A DNA stretch of 64,000 nucleotides, from positions 14,751,301 through 14,815,300 of the forward strand of contig NW_027184085.1 of the NCBI RefSeq assembly GCF_041296385.1, read 5' to 3'. Positions 41,691-55,382 of the stretch are shown here, one piece after another. The DNA comes from Aphelocoma coerulescens (Eukaryota > Chordata > Aves > Passeriformes > Corvidae). The notes under the pieces are model-generated. The model was not told where the DNA came from. It saw only the letters and a list, made by a program, of their open reading frames with translations, and searched no databases. How positions within the stretch are numbered: the stretch's first letter is position 1; every line of letters begins with the position of its first letter. The position numbers and the translations under genes were made by a program.

Positions 41691-44095
41691 AGTACTCTTC
41701 TGGATGACTGCACAGAATTTTCAATAATCTTCTAGATTCAGAAGCTGATAATGGAAAGACTCGCATACACCCCTCATTATACTCTGTCCTCAGGAATTTG
41801 ATTTCTTAATTTACTTAATTCTGGCTGTATTCATATGTCTTTGTTAAGCTTCTTGATAATTTTATTGAAAATTTAATTTTTTGTCCTTTTTTTCCCAGAA
41901 GCGTAATGCTCCCTCAGTGGCTTCTAGAGAGGGATAGGAGACTCATAATAGCTCTTTTTTTTTTTTTTTCACAATGTTTAATATCAGGTCAATTTTCACT
42001 TATCTCTAAACGGATCTTCTTTTTATCATTAACTGAATGTTATTTTTATTAGTGATTCACTGCTAACAAAGATTCTCTGTATTTGTGGTTGCAGTGAATT
42101 CTAGACCCACTGTTAGCATTTTGCCAGACTGTTTGTTTTGTCTGCTTTAGTTTATTTAATGTATCACTTAGATGAAGCAAACAAACCTTTGCTCTGTTTT
42201 TCCAACTCATCAATGTTCAATTCATTTTAATATATATTAATAAATGATGAATGTACTTGCATTTTATCTTGTAATATAGGGAATTCTGATTATAAAAACC
42301 ATAAAATGTCATTTTCATTCTAGTGTCTACATAGAAACAGAAATAATTTTTCCTACTTTTTCTCATGCTGTTAGCAAGCAGGTTTAGAACTAATCGAATT
42401 CTCTAGTTGCCATTGTTTCATAGATAGAAGAAAGCATGGAGGACTTAGTATTCAGACACAGCCATGCTGAGCATCAGTTAATTACTTAATTGACAATTAC
42501 CGCCAGAAAGAAGGAAATGTTCTTTCTGACCAAAACAGGAGGAAAACATTATTTATAAGATGTTATCTATATAGAATTATTATATATAAGAACATTTTTA
42601 TAGGATTTTCTGTATTTATAAGATGCAGAAATAAATTTTAGGAAGAAAGGAAAGACAGCGTGACAAGTATGATTATGTAGAGAAGAAAGCATAGAGCAAT
42701 AACAGAGAGTATTTTACCATTAGTATGTATAAATAATGTAGTGGTTTGGAACTAACCTTTGGTTCATCATGATTGTGTTGACACATGGTACCTTTCTCCT
42801 ACACAATCAGTGTGGATTCACTGTGAACCACCACTATCAGACCCCTTTTATAGGCTGCTGAAGAATGTTTGGCAGTACCTTGAGATGGCAGCGGTGTCTT
42901 ATGCAGGGTCCTCCCTTGTGTATCAAACTTTGGAGGCATCTTTCTCTTCCTATGAAATGGCAATATGATGGGCATGCATTGGTATTATTTACATGTCTTT
43001 TGCATCAAAATAAATTGTATTCTGTTGATCATATTAGTGGTTACAGAACTGGTAGGACAAATCAGTTTGTTCCAGATAAAAGGAGTATTAGAGGTGCTGA
43101 TCAAATATTTGTAGTCTAAAGGAGCTTATTCCAGGCTTATTTTACAGGCATTCATGGGAAAATTTCTGAGTCATCCCTTGGTTCAATATTTAACTAGAAT
43201 TGAAGGATCTTCTACCAAGCTTATGGAATGAAACTCTCTGTCATGCACCTGTAGCTCTGTGCTCAAAGTCTTTAAACACAGCCAGAAGTCAAAAAGTGGA
43301 ATTCCTGGGTGCAGTAAAGGCTGACAAATGAGCCAGTACAACTAAGGAAGCCACAGCATGTATCCATGAGCAGAGCTGTTACTTGCCTACCTTGCATGCT
43401 AAGGAATTTTCCCAGTGCTTGTATTTACAGAAACATTCCAGCATTGTAAATGTGCTGGTTTGTACTAGCACTGGCTGTGGAGCATGCACTGGTGTGCGCC
43501 TCTCGAGGACCACTCACAACTGGAGCTTCTTTTCACACTCCAGTGGCTGCAGAGTGAAGGCCTGTAAGTGCAGGATGGTATTTGCATGAGGAAGACCACT
43601 GGGTCTTTTCTCCATGGACCCAAAGATGCTCACTGAAAGACTGAAGGATTTGTGGTAATTTTGTGCACCATCATGAATCTTGGGTCTCTCTCTGCTGTGG
43701 CTTGCTGGGGAGCTAAGAACAGTCAAGGATTCAATTTTTGCTCTAATCCAGCTTTTAATATTGAACTGTCTTTTCTGATGTATCCCATAAAAGGGCAGTG
43801 ATTGGAGTTCTTATTGTTCAGTCTCACTGACTTTTATAAGCTTGTGGATAGATTGTGCACAAATACAAAACCTCAGTTCTCTAGAATTTCAGTCCCTAGG
43901 TGAATGAACCTTATATGAGTGCCTTTTATTCCCTGATATTGTACAGGGTTTCATAAATAGCACTTCTCTTCTTTCATTGATTGTTAGTGCTTTAAATTGA
44001 AAAAAGCAAGTATAAATCTTCCTCAAGAATTTTTGTGAAATTAAAATCTACTTCTTACAATAATATTCCTTTCACTGGATGATAATCTACATTGC
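41691..44095. other. Gene-poor stretch
   Basis: Nothing beyond T-runs (about 41958-41972) and a possible LTR-like start TGTAGTGGTTTGG at 42738, which is the reverse complement of the end of the LTR at 55953. It is too short to call. Confidence 0.4.
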
Positions 44096-44365
44096 AAAAA
44101 AAAAAAACCAAACCAAACCAAAAAAACCCGCAAACCAACAAACAAAAACCCCAAATAAACGAAAAACAAACAAAACAAATAAAAAGCCAAACCAAACCAA
44201 AAAGGCCAAAAAAAAAAAAAAAAAAGAAAAACAAAAAGAAAAACAAAGAAACAAAAAAAACCCCCAAAACCCAACAAACAAACAGAAAAAAACCCCAAAC
44301 TCACAAAACAGCCCCCCCACCCTCACCCAAAAAAAACCCCAAAACAACTCAAACCCAAAAAGAAG
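44096..44365 (+). repeat. A/C-rich low-complexity tract (AAACC/AAAAC-like)
   Basis: About 270 bp made almost only of A and C, with AACC, AAAC and AAAAAACCCC variants and very few G or T. It produces long spurious frames rich in Lys/Pro or Phe. Confidence 0.9.
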
Positions 44366-46959
44366 TACCCAGTCAATGTGTGTTACCTGTTCATACACTT
44401 ATAACTGAGTTTTATTATCTGACTCTGCATCCCGTCAAGGTTTCAGCTAGGAACTAATTTGTCTTTGGCATTTCTTTCCATACTTAGAGAGGTGGGTCAC
44501 TAGCAGGATAAGGAGGCAAGAACTGACTTAAGATTTTTAAAAGAAAATTTACAGGCCTTGTCAAGAAGCCTGTGCAATATCACAGTTTTCCAATTACTTC
44601 CCTTTTAGGAGCTCTAAACTTGTTTTGTCCTCCCCAAATTACTGCAAATCTTCAGTCCTCTTTGAATTTTGGAGCAGAATGATGTTGCTGTTTTCTCACT
44701 AGCTTCCTAAAGTAATAGCCTATAATGTGTAATAACTTATTTAATAGGGTTAAGTAAGATATTATTCTAACAGTTACAATAATATATTTTTATAAAAGTG
44801 ATAGGATTGGAAAACCACATGATGAACAAATTTGAAAGAACCAAAGATTCAAGTTACTCCGTCAATGTTATCCTAGCCTTAGAATATATCTTGTGGCCTT
44901 TCTGATAAACATGTATTTAAATTTAACTTTGCTGCTTGGCACCAAGGAAAAGAATTAAAGCTTTTCTTTTGTCATCTTATTCATAAATATTAGCAAGCTA
45001 ACACTGGAGGAACAAAAATCATGACTAGAATATCTTTATTTCCAAAGGTGGACTTTAAAAAACTATTTTTGGTTTTGTAGTAAATTCATCTTATATTTCT
45101 CTTCTACACTATTAAAGTTAAAGCTAAATCATTCGTAGAATGAAAATTAATTAAGATTGTCCATACAAAAAAAAGAACCAAAAAAAAAACCCCAAAAAAG
45201 CAAAAGAAACCTTTTTTCTTTTGGGTGAGTCATATAGCATGAGCCAATTAATGTAATATGGAGATATAGTTAAAGGAATACATTCCAACAGAATGAAAGC
45301 TGATAGATACACAGGTGATCCAACCAAGGTGACCTGAGGTGAGTAACTGAATTTCAGTACAATAGTTTCATAAATGATAAAACTGTCCTACAGATAAATC
45401 TGTTTAAGGTGCACATGTGCAATCTGGCATATCACCAGCACTGTGCAACTTCTACCAACACTCCACCGTAACTTTGATCTTTAGAGATTACAAGCAGTGT
45501 TATTAGTTCTCTGATATGTAGTGAGGGGTGTAACTTTGTGCAAATGCCAGTGTGCGAGTCAAAGGTTTCAAAAAGCTGAGATAGTGAACTTTGCACACAG
45601 TTACAGCTGTTTCCCAGCCTTGCAGTTGCGCTTTTTCAAGAGAGTAACTGGGATACTGGCATTTTTACAGGAGCAGCATGCCTCCATGGCAATAAATAGT
45701 AACTACAGAAGTCTTCATTTCCTTACCAGATAAAGAGAATTTTTCTTCTAGATTTGATGCTTTGGCATGGATATTGGCTGTATATTGTAAAACAAAGCTG
45801 TCAAGGAGCAAAACTCAACACTGGACTACTCATGGTCCCCTTAGTCAGTAGAAGGCAACCCATTACACTTACGACTATGCCAACCAGTCTTTGGCTGGCT
45901 GGCTGGCTCTCCACTAACCTGTGCCAGCTGGTCTAGGCACAGCTAAAGGGTCAGCATGCACCAAGGCTGTAGTCAATAGTCGGTATGGAAATTGCCCTCT
46001 AAGCACTGTCGCTGAATCTTTAGATGTTTGTGTGCTCTCATGTTATGCCCCTGGGCATTCAGCACATACTCTTGACTTCAGCTCCCTGTTGTGAAAGCAC
46101 CGCTCTGACAAGCTGCAATACAGCCCTCATTCCTTTGGGCACTTTGGATTGAAAATGACGTAGAAATATCTCAGGATAGCATATATGACTTCAAAGAACT
46201 GTACGGATGGGATGTGCCTCCTGTGACAAGGTCAGAATATGGTTCCTTTTGGTTGTATCCTGACTGTACACTGTCAGATTTGTGTGAGTTTGGCAGTTTG
46301 CTGACTTCTCTGACGCAAGCCTCTCTGCAGGAGAGTGTGGAGAGGTCACTTCTCTAATAGATGGTTGTACTGCTCCCCTGGAGTCTCTGCTAAAAATTGA
46401 CTAAAAAAAACTGTCCCTGCCCAGGCCCCAGCTCAGTATTGCAGCAGCCCATAGTGTTCAATACAAAGAAGTAAATAAAAATAGTGCAGTGTTAGGAGTA
46501 TTCACTTGCCTTCTTTAAGTATCTGACTTCAGTGCAGCTTGTGCCATGTGACCTTAGTAATCATTGTTTCCTGCATATTTTCAATGGAGAGATGAACTTC
46601 TATGAAGCAATCTGGATAGAATATTGTCTAAAAACCTTAAATTTGAGAGGATTTAGCTTCCAGCTAAAGTTTGCACGTAACAAAGATTTAAGAACATATT
46701 TACAAGCATGCTTGCTGAGGCTAAAATTGAGTTTTTTCCCTAAAAGTCAACAATGGTAACAGACATTTGTCAATAGTGACTATCATAGATTTGTAAGGAG
46801 AATCAGTTAGGCATGTGTCTGTGCTTATCAGTTGTACTCTGCCACTTATCATGTGGCATTTCAGCTTTGTCAGCATAAACTTCTCACACTTTTTAAGGCC
46901 TGCTGTCACTTTTTATGGCACATGTTCTTTAATTGCCATATGGGTCCCTAAAACTAAAG

Positions 46960-47000
46960 GTTCATATGATGATGACAATGATGATGATGATGGTTCCAAG
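46960..47000. repeat. (GAT)n microsatellite
   Basis: Short imperfect run of GATGATGACAATGATGATGATGATGG. Confidence 0.8.
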
Positions 47001-47044
47001 AACGCAGATAGTATAGCATGGAACACGTCTTCCAAATCTCCCTG

Positions 47045-48890
47045 AATATGAAGCCAGGCAAATTATAAAAACAGAAGTACCAACTAGACCACTGGGTGGA
47101 ACAGGAAATCACACCTGGAAAATGATCCCATGGATTCTAGTCAGGTGGTGAGAATACCATGGCTGTAAGCCAGGTAAAAATGAAACTGAATAGTTATGGC
47201 AAGCATGTCTTGGAAATAGAATTTTATTAAATAGTGATGAATCCAATGGATTTTGGTGTCTAAATTCTGAACCCAAATCCCCAGATGCTCCCCACTTGAT
47301 AACAAGCAAAGTACTATATTCGGATGAGTAGATGGGTTTAAGAGAGAAGCACCTCTGTTAATACCCATTAGATCCTTGAATGGACTCTCCACAGCTATTA
47401 CAAAAGCTGCCTGTATCCAGGCCATGCACAGGCATAACCCTATTAATGTTCCTATTTCAGCCTATAAATTATGACATACTAAATCCATTAATTAAGGAAG
47501 CCCCTGCCATCCTCAAAAGTTATCTCATTGCAAAATGACATGAAATTGAGATAGACACTGACTTCAGTGCTCTCTGTGGGCTGTAACAGAGATTGTTGGA
47601 GATCAGGGAGAAGTCCTACTATGCAGAGATATCCCTATGATGGCAACATTAAAGCATGCTATCATTAATTGTGTGCAAGTGATGGGATGGGATAATACAT
47701 CTAGTGAAACCAAAAACACAAGTTACAAGATCAGACAAAAAATTCCCTGGGACCAGAACTCCCTGATCATCCACCCAAGACTTGGAGAGAACTGTGTAAT
47801 CAAGTCTCAGCATTCGGCATTCCAAGAGCTGCAATTCAAAGACAGTCTAGCAGCACTATCCAGGGTCTAATTCATGTGGTTCTGAGAGGACCCCCAGTTC
47901 AGAGAAATAAGGTTAGCAATCAGAGGGAAGATATTTCAAAGACTTGTAAGACTAGCTCTGTTCAGTAAGTGTTGGCATTAAAACAAGATGTAAAAAAGGA
48001 AGTAGTATGCACATGAAGATACATGCACAACTGTAACTGGGATAAATGTACATTGGCACAATATATTGACACAACAGAGACTAACATAGTCTACACAATG
48101 CATTCCACTATTTCTAACACCCCCAATAAGAGTATTGAAACTGTATAGCCACAAATTTCTAAAATTGGATCCTATGCCATCAAATATACAGGCCAGCAAC
48201 AAGTGCTATTTAGTCCTTCATTGTGTCTGAAATTAGTGGAAATATCAGTGCAGATAAATATCTGTCCTCACCACTCCTGAGCACATCTTACACAGGATGG
48301 CCAGCAGGGTTGCATGGATTGACCCTCACCTCTCTCGAATGATCAAGGGGAGATGGGACAGGCACCCTGGGAAAGGATTAGGAGTATTTAATAAGATGAA
48401 TGCTGAACTCCTAGCAAACAAAATAAATTCCTAACAAGTGATTTATACCAATTGGAACATCCATTTAGATCTTCCTTATCAGCATTAGGAACTAATCAAT
48501 GGCTATCAGATACATTAGCTCAATGGGGAAGGACTGATGAAAAGAATCACCTGCTAATAGTGGTGAGTGCTCTAGGTGCAGCACGAACTGGTATCTCTTA
48601 TGCTCTTAGTTGTATCCAAGATCAATTGTGGATACAGTTGACTGCCCCAGTAATTGGAAGGAAAGGTGATGAGGGCATCTTGCCTACTGAAATTTGAAAA
48701 GTATTCTGAAATAGTGCAACTAAATTTGAAAGCTATTTCCAATATTGGTAGCGTTTAGTGAATTTCACCAATGAACCTACTGGCAGTAAAGCTGCAGCTT
48801 TTTTCTGACAATATGCAATGTTTATTGTCAACCTCGTATATCAAATCATTGCCACGGGATTGACTCACTATGGAACTCTATTCGAAATTC
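47045..48890 (+). pseudogene. env: Retroviral env-like ruin
   Basis: No continuous frame, but joined readings look like a retroviral envelope. A surface-like part at about 47900-48270 contains CTLAQYIDTTE and YTGQQQVLFSPS. A later open stretch (48452-48697) contains ALGTNQWLSDTLAQWGRTD and ISYALSCIQDQLWIQ, then KGDEGILPTEI. The same frame continues past several stops with NSATKFESYFQYW, RLVNFTNEPTGSKAAAFF and IIATGLTHYGTLF up to about 48880. The helical region with a conserved Cys and the downstream Trp/Asn-rich part suggest a transmembrane subunit. Identity rests on pattern memory only. No LTR pair, gag or pol was found beside it, so it may be a fragment. Confidence 0.45.
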
Positions 48891-48899
48891 AGAATTTAG

Positions 48900-49111
48900 A
48901 CAGTTTAAAGCTCTCTTCCAGTTTCTTTTGTGTACCTCCTCAGTGGCAGAGCATGAGACAAGAAAAAAAGTCCTTGACTTAGGATAAACATGAGTTAGAA
49001 AAAACCAAAACATCAGTGTGTTATCAACACCATTCTCATTCCAAATCCAAAACACAGCACTGAAACTGCTACTGAGAGGAAATTAAGTCTATCCTAATTG
49101 AAACCAGGACA
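48900..49111 (-). repeat. LTR fragment (U3 start), inverted relative to the LTR at 54343
   Basis: The reverse complement starts TGTCCTGGTTTCAATTAGGATAG and shares GTGCTGTGTTTTGGATTTGG and AATGGTGTTGATAACACACTG with 54343-54540. It is truncated on its left (U3 interior) side. Confidence 0.85.
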
Positions 49112-49369
49112 CACATAAATAACTTTCTGTAGGTGCCTGTTTCCAGTAAAATGCATTATGTGAACTGGGAGCCATTTCTATATTTACACTTTCAAAAGTA
49201 AAATTATGTCAGTTTTTGTTGATTAAAAAAATTGGAGTTTTGAATCTGTTCTCTAATAAATGCTTCTAAGGGTACAGTTTTAGAATTAGATTAAACGGAA
49301 ACTTTTTTATCAGCTGATTGTGAAGCCACCTGAGCACTGCTGGCAGTCCAAGGGAATATACAGAACCAT

Positions 49370-49585
49370 AGAAAAGAATCACTGAATCATTAAGGTAGGA
49401 AGAGACCTCCAAGGTCATCAAGTCTAAACTTTGACCAAACACCACTTAGTCAACTAATCCATAGCGCTAAATCCCACATCCAGTCATTTTTTGAACACTT
49501 CCAGGGATGGTGACTCCACCACCTTCCTGGGCAGCCTGTTCAAATGCTTAACAATCTTTTCAATGAAGAAATTCTTCCTGAAAAA
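49370..49585 (-). mobile_element. CR1 3'-end fragment, inverted
   Basis: AGGAAGAGACCTCCAAGGTCATCAAGTC, GATGGTGACTCCACCACCTTCCTGGGCAGCC and AAGAAATTCTTCCTG are reverse complements of CR1 3' sequence in order. Confidence 0.88.
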
Positions 49586-52500
49586 GAAATGTGCCTTTTA
49601 GGCAGAAGCCTACTCAGATCCAGTTGAACAAGGTTTTCAGCACATCATGAATATATGATTTCTGCTGTATTTATTGTGGCTTTTATAATTGAGTTTATTC
49701 ATGTACTGAGCAAACATATTTCATACTTTGTTATTAAAATCTGAATAGGCTTTTGGAATTCCATGTGGAAAAGATTAAAGTTCATAACTACATTTCATTT
49801 ATGCACTGATTTCTGTGGGCTTCCTAACCTAGACTCAGCTGCTCTGTACTTGCTTCTTAGACACTTAGGTATCTTTTTTCAGAATTACCGGTTATGACTC
49901 TGCATACAAAGGATGGGATGTGTGTGGCCCAAATGGTTGAGCTTTTCCAAAGTTTGTAATACTAAACACACTTTGAAGTCAATAATTAATTTTTTTTTTT
50001 TTAATCATGCCCTATATTGAAATGAGCAGTGTTAAACATATGAATGAGACATGAAGAAGAAATTTTAAAAACTGGGTGTTGCAACATGTAGGCTATGTTA
50101 ATTTCTGAGGATCTGTTTGCAGTTTAGAACTTCAATGTCTGATTTTTCTCATCAGACCAGGGTATCTTAATCAAGCTGATGATGACAAAGACAAAAACAT
50201 CTCACTAACTTCCCTTTTCTTTCATATTACACAGTTTGGCTTATCTGGTTGGTCTGGTTTTGTCTTTTGAGCAGGCAGAAAGCTGAGGGCAAGAAAGATA
50301 ATGCTTTGTTTGCAGCATAGTGTACAGCTTGAAAATAAGCATGGTATTCAATACTGTGGAGTATTTTTCTACTCCTTGCTTGGGTAGCAGAAAAAAGATA
50401 TTGCCAACTTCTTGACATCTCTGAACTCTGCTCTTTGCAGAGCTGTTAGTTCACTTGTATTTTGAAAGCATATAAAGTGTATATTTCTGGCTTTTAATTT
50501 TGGAGGGTATCTTCCCAGATGTTTCTATATCAAAACCACATATACTAAAAGCAACTAATTTCAAGATTATTTGGCTCAAATTCCTTTCCATAAGTAACTA
50601 AACAATACCTTTTTACACTGAATTTTAAAGAGAACAGTGGAGACACAACGCTTTGTCCGACTATAGGTTTAGATCGTGACAATCAGGTGGTATATAATCC
50701 TTACTGCTGCAACCAAGATGAGTTCCATGTGGTTAAAAATGTGGAAGCCACTGCACACTTCCTGTAGTTAAACTGTAAAAATAAAAATACTATCTTTGAA
50801 TAGCTGGATTGGAATGTGCTTCTTCAGCCAACCTGTGGCCATTGCAAAATTATGCTGGACCTTGGCTCCATTTCAATTGGAGAGGCTCAAAGGATTTATA
50901 AGATGTTGACTCAAGCTAAGCAAAGTGCAAAAAGGCTGCAGAATTTTTTCCACTGACTATTTCACAGTATTTAATGAACACAAAGTATTTTAATTTTCAT
51001 GTGTAGTGGTTCAGTTTCTACTTTACAGTTTTAAATCCTAAACACTGAAAGCAAGTAGGCAGTTTCAGTTGGTAGAAAGACTTGTGCTCATTTTGTTTTC
51101 TCAGTCCAAGTCTTGAATTGGGAAATGACAGTAAACCTTGAAAGTAAAACTTCAAGAAAACTGTTCTGCTGAAGGAGTCCTAGCAGACAGATAGTTTGCT
51201 GTGTATTGGATTTCTGGATTTTATATGTTGTCCCATTTAAAGTTTTCATTACTATATCATTTCATGTTGATCTGGTTAAAGAACAGTTGTAGTGAATCAG
51301 ACCAAAGTATTCTGGTCTCCATTAGTGGCAAGTTATTAGAGAGCATAAGAGGAAACATGGACTGGTCTTTTCCCTGCCGTGTTCTCTGGTTTTGTGCAGT
51401 CAGTGGCTCAGGGACACACCAAATTGGAGGCTAGTAGGGGTAGATGGTCTGTATTCCTTGAATTGGTCCAATCCCTTTGGCCTCCTTGATGAGCGGGAAG
51501 GGTGAGTTCTATCAGCTGATCCAGTGTAATTAGAATGTACTTTTGTAGTCTGTATCAAACATCCTGAAGTGAAACTTCAGAAAAAAGCATTAATTATCTA
51601 TTCTAAGAAGTATTCAATAGCAGTTCCCCACTCACACACATTATTTTAACTGATCTTTGCTCTCCCCCCCCCTAAGTAAAGAATTTTCAAAGCTTTTGTG
51701 AGGGGAGCAAGTAGCAGAGGCACATCCCAAAGGTGTCTTGTTAACTACTGTATGGCTAAGGTTTTAGTCAAGGTGTGAATGAATGTACTTGTTATGCAGC
51801 TCAGTTTTCATTCATGCTATTTCACCTAGCACATAATCATTTAATATCACTTACCACTGGCTATGCTGTTGCAAAGGGATAATGCACATCCATAGCTATA
51901 ATCCAAGTTGCTGCAAATACATTAGCTGTTCATGCCCTTTCCATTTTTAGAACAGCTTTTAATTTTCAAAGCAAATTTTTGATACTTTTCTTCCAGATCA
52001 TCACTCCATGTCTCAGGTATTACTTTTCATTTCCCAGGAAAAGTGACAGTTTTAAGTCCACTCTGCCTGTGCTCCTGTGTTCTATGACCCCTAACTCTGG
52101 TTGTCCTACTGTCTTCAAGAGTCTACACAAATCCACCCCCCCGTATGGCTGCAGTGCAGACTAGTCACCAGTCTCACTATTTCTTCCATTTTTCAGCCCT
52201 TCTCAGTTGGGTGTCTCTCAACTGATGTGTTCGTTTTCTTGCTCTCAGTGCTGTAAAATTCTCCATTTCACAAATACGTTGAAAAGAGTTCTTTCTGAAT
52301 ATTACGTTGTTTTTCCTGTGTTGTCTTATATTGGGTTTTGTGGTATTGGGGTATTGTGAAAACTTGCCTAAAACCACTGATTTATGTCTAATGTTGATCT
52401 CTCTATTATTATTTATTTTTATGTGTATGAATTTTGTGGGGGGCAGGAAGGGGGGGTTGGAATGGTTGTTTTGGGGGATTTTTTTTATTTTTATATGTAT

Positions 52501-53019
52501 CTGCAGACTGGTTTTTTATGATGCATACAGGAAATGGAAGTAGATTAATCCCCCGGAATAGTTCTGAAAGTTCAGTGCATGGTTCCTATTAACTGGCATG
52601 CATTCAGAAGTATGGGATAAATAAAGAAATTGCTAAGCATACTAAAATGGTGTAGTTAAAGATGTGAATGTAGGCCAAATTGTACCACAAAGTAAAGGAA
52701 AAAAAGGTAATATACAGAACTGTAAGAGTAGTGGCAATACCAAGAATGTTCAAACCTTAGCTAGAAAATTTCTGCCCTCAATAAGGTGCTACCTGTGGCT
52801 GGTTTTGTTAATAGCTAACAAACCTTGAGCATTTACACATCCAGAGCTCTTTCTGGGAAGGCAGTGAGTGGCCTGTAGGTATGAACTCTACCACTTTGGC
52901 AGGCACAACTACTACAAACTCAAGAATTAAATCCAAAAGAGTTGCATCACATCTCAAAGCTGAGGTAACAGATGATAAACGAAGATCAGGTTCATGACCA
53001 TCTTTCAACAGCCTTGTCT
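49586..53019. other. Gene-poor stretch
   Basis: Short T runs (49991-50002, 52480-52495) and a C run (51665-51672). No gene or element could be supported. Confidence 0.5.
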
Positions 53020-53108
53020 AGTGGAAGGTGTCTTTTTGCATGGCAGGGTGGAACTAGATGGTCTTTGAGGTCTCTTCCGACCCAAACCATTCTATGATTC
53101 TGTGACAA
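53020..53108 (+). mobile_element. CR1 3'-terminal fragment
   Basis: GGAACTAGATGGTCTTTGAGGTCTCTTCCGACCCAAACCATTCTATGATTCTGTGA matches the CR1 3' end including the terminal ATTCTATG/ATTCTGTG units. Confidence 0.9.
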
Positions 53109-54342
53109 CCGAGAAATTTTGTTGTTCTTTATGTTAATTTCTTTTTCTTTCTATATAGTTGCCTAAGCCCCTTCAGCAGTCTCTTCCCAGAGCATACATA
53201 TTAAGAAATGAAAATATCTTGCTAAACAACATGCACATGCTACCAAAAATAAGAATATTTTCTGCAGAACTGGTTGACGTACATGCTGAGTACCACTGAT
53301 CCTGTAAGGACATTCCTCCAGTTCCCAGTCATGACTGTCTTGGGGTTTGGATTGCAGTCTGGTACATGGAATAATTTCTGTGTCTAGGTTCCCATGGCTT
53401 TTAATAATCAGGAGTTGGGGCATTTGTGTCCCATCCTCAGACTGTGTTAGGCTGCTGTTTTCCATCTCTTTTCTATTGTATACAGTGTGCCAGTGCAGCA
53501 GGTTCTGTTAAGGGAGAAGGTGGTTTCTGTCTGCAAAAGAGAATTGCGAGTTCTTTCCACCTGGGGAGGGAGAGATCCATGCTACTGGGAACAGAAACCA
53601 GCCTGCAAATGCCAGGCTCTAGTCATAGCTACCTCACAGTTGTGCAATATTTTAATGTTGTAGATATGTTTAAATGTGGAGTCTTTCTGCTTAATAAGGA
53701 CAATGACAAATAAGTGCTTTAGCTGCTGGCCACTTCTGTCCCGAGAGGACTAACCACCACATCTAAAATGTGCTGAAGAACTTTCTGTACGACAGTTTAA
53801 TTTGTAAACACAATAAAACATATTAGCAACAATTATATGTATAAATCTGGGGCTAGATTTCGAAAAAAAGAAGCTTAAATGTTGCAGTACTTGGTTTTTA
53901 TACAGTTAACTTGGATCCAGAGTCCAGTATCATGAAGATCTATGCCAACTTTCTACATACATCTCTGTTCAGACTTTTTCATATGATATAGTTAGACAGG
54001 TATTACTTTACCGTCTCCATTTAGTTTGTGAAATTCAGAGTATTATCCTAAAAGTGGAAGTTTAAAACCCCTTTTCTCCCAGTGGGACAGGGATTGCTCT
54101 TTTCAAATGCTCTGTTGTTTTCCCATCCACCAAAGGATTTATGACCCTCCAAAGGCTTCTGGAGAAATGCCCAGATTCAAATCCATTTTTCCAAAGATAA
54201 GAACAAGCTTCATGAACTGAATTGCTTTTCCCTTGTATGCCTACAGATGGCCAGGACCTGTTGCATAGATCAAACTTTGCTACTTGTCTTTTAGAGGGCT
54301 GCTAATCCTTATGGGAATGGGACAAGCAAAGTACTCCCCACT

Positions 54343-54894
54343 TGTCTTGGTTTCAGGCTGGGATAAAATTAATTTCTTCTCAGTAGCTGTTACAGTGCTG
54401 TGTTTTGGATTTGGAATGAGAATGGTGTTGATAACACACTGATGTTTTGGTTTTCTGCTAATTGTGTTTATGTTAAATCAAGGACTTTTTTCTCTGCCAC
54501 TGAGGAGGCGCACAAAAGAAACTCGGAGGAAGCTTAGCTGGGACTGGTGATCCGAACTGGCCAAAAGGATATTCCACACTATAGAATGTCATATAAACTG
54601 TAGGCAATTACCATGAAGAGGGGCCAGTCTGGGTGAGGGAAGGGGGTCTGGCATCGGTCAGTGGGTGGTAAGCAATTTCACTGGGCATCCCTTGTTTTTC
54701 CCTTGTTACTATGATTATTATTTTCATTATTACTGTGTTTTATACTTTATTTTCAATTATTAAACTGTTCATATATCAACCTACAAGTTTTGCTTTGATT
54801 CTCCTCCGTATTCCATCAGGTTGGCAGGGTAGAGAAGGGACTTGAATGAGTGGCTACATACTGCTTAATTTCCAGTTGGGCTTAAACCACGACA
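54343..54894 (+). repeat. Solo LTR (552 bp)
   Basis: Starts TGTCTTGGTTTCAG and ends TTAAACCACGACA, flanked by CCACT and CCAAT (4 of 5 bases match). ATATAAA at 54591-54597 and ATTAAA at 54759-54764. It resembles a widespread avian ERV LTR that I recognise by its ends and by the GTTGATAACACACTGATG block. Confidence 0.9.
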
Positions 54895-54919
54895 CCAATG
54901 CCGGTAAATATCCAGTTTG

Positions 54920-55382
54920 TGACCACCTGAAGATCCTGAGTATACTTAAGTCCTAGAAACCTGATGTCTTGAGAGAGTTGGCTGATGTAGTTGCCAAGCC
55001 ACTTGCCATATTTGAGAAGTCATGGCAGTCAGGTGGAGTCCCAAACATTGGACCTATCTTTATAAAGGCTTGAAAGGTGATCCTGGGAATGACTGACCTT
55101 CCAGCATCATGTCTGTACCTATGAAAATCATGTTACAGATCCTCCTACAAGCTGTGCTATCCCTTGGAGGACATGGGGGTGATTGGAGACAGCCAGCACG
55201 GCTTCACCAAGTCCTGTCTGACCAACCCAGTGGCCTTCCATGATGGGGTGACCACATCAGTGGGTAAGGAAGGGCTACAGATTTATCTGCACTTCTATAA
55301 AGTCTTTGACAGGGTCCCCCACAACGTCCTTCTGTATTAGTTGGAGAGACATGGATTTGATGGGTGGACAAAGAGGAAAGGA
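54920..55382 (+). mobile_element. CR1 LINE fragment, left part
   Basis: CR1 ORF2-like from about 54950: TTGCCAAGCCACTTGCCATATTTGAGAAG, GTGATTGGAGACAGCCAGCACGGCTTCACCAAG and TATAAAGTCTTTGACAGGGTCCCCCACAACGTCC (RT palm). It breaks off at about 55382 and resumes at 55967. Confidence 0.85.

Noticed and set aside
44041..44457. Phe-rich and Lys/Pro-rich frames near 44.1-44.4 kb
   Set aside because: Produced by the A/C-rich low-complexity tract.
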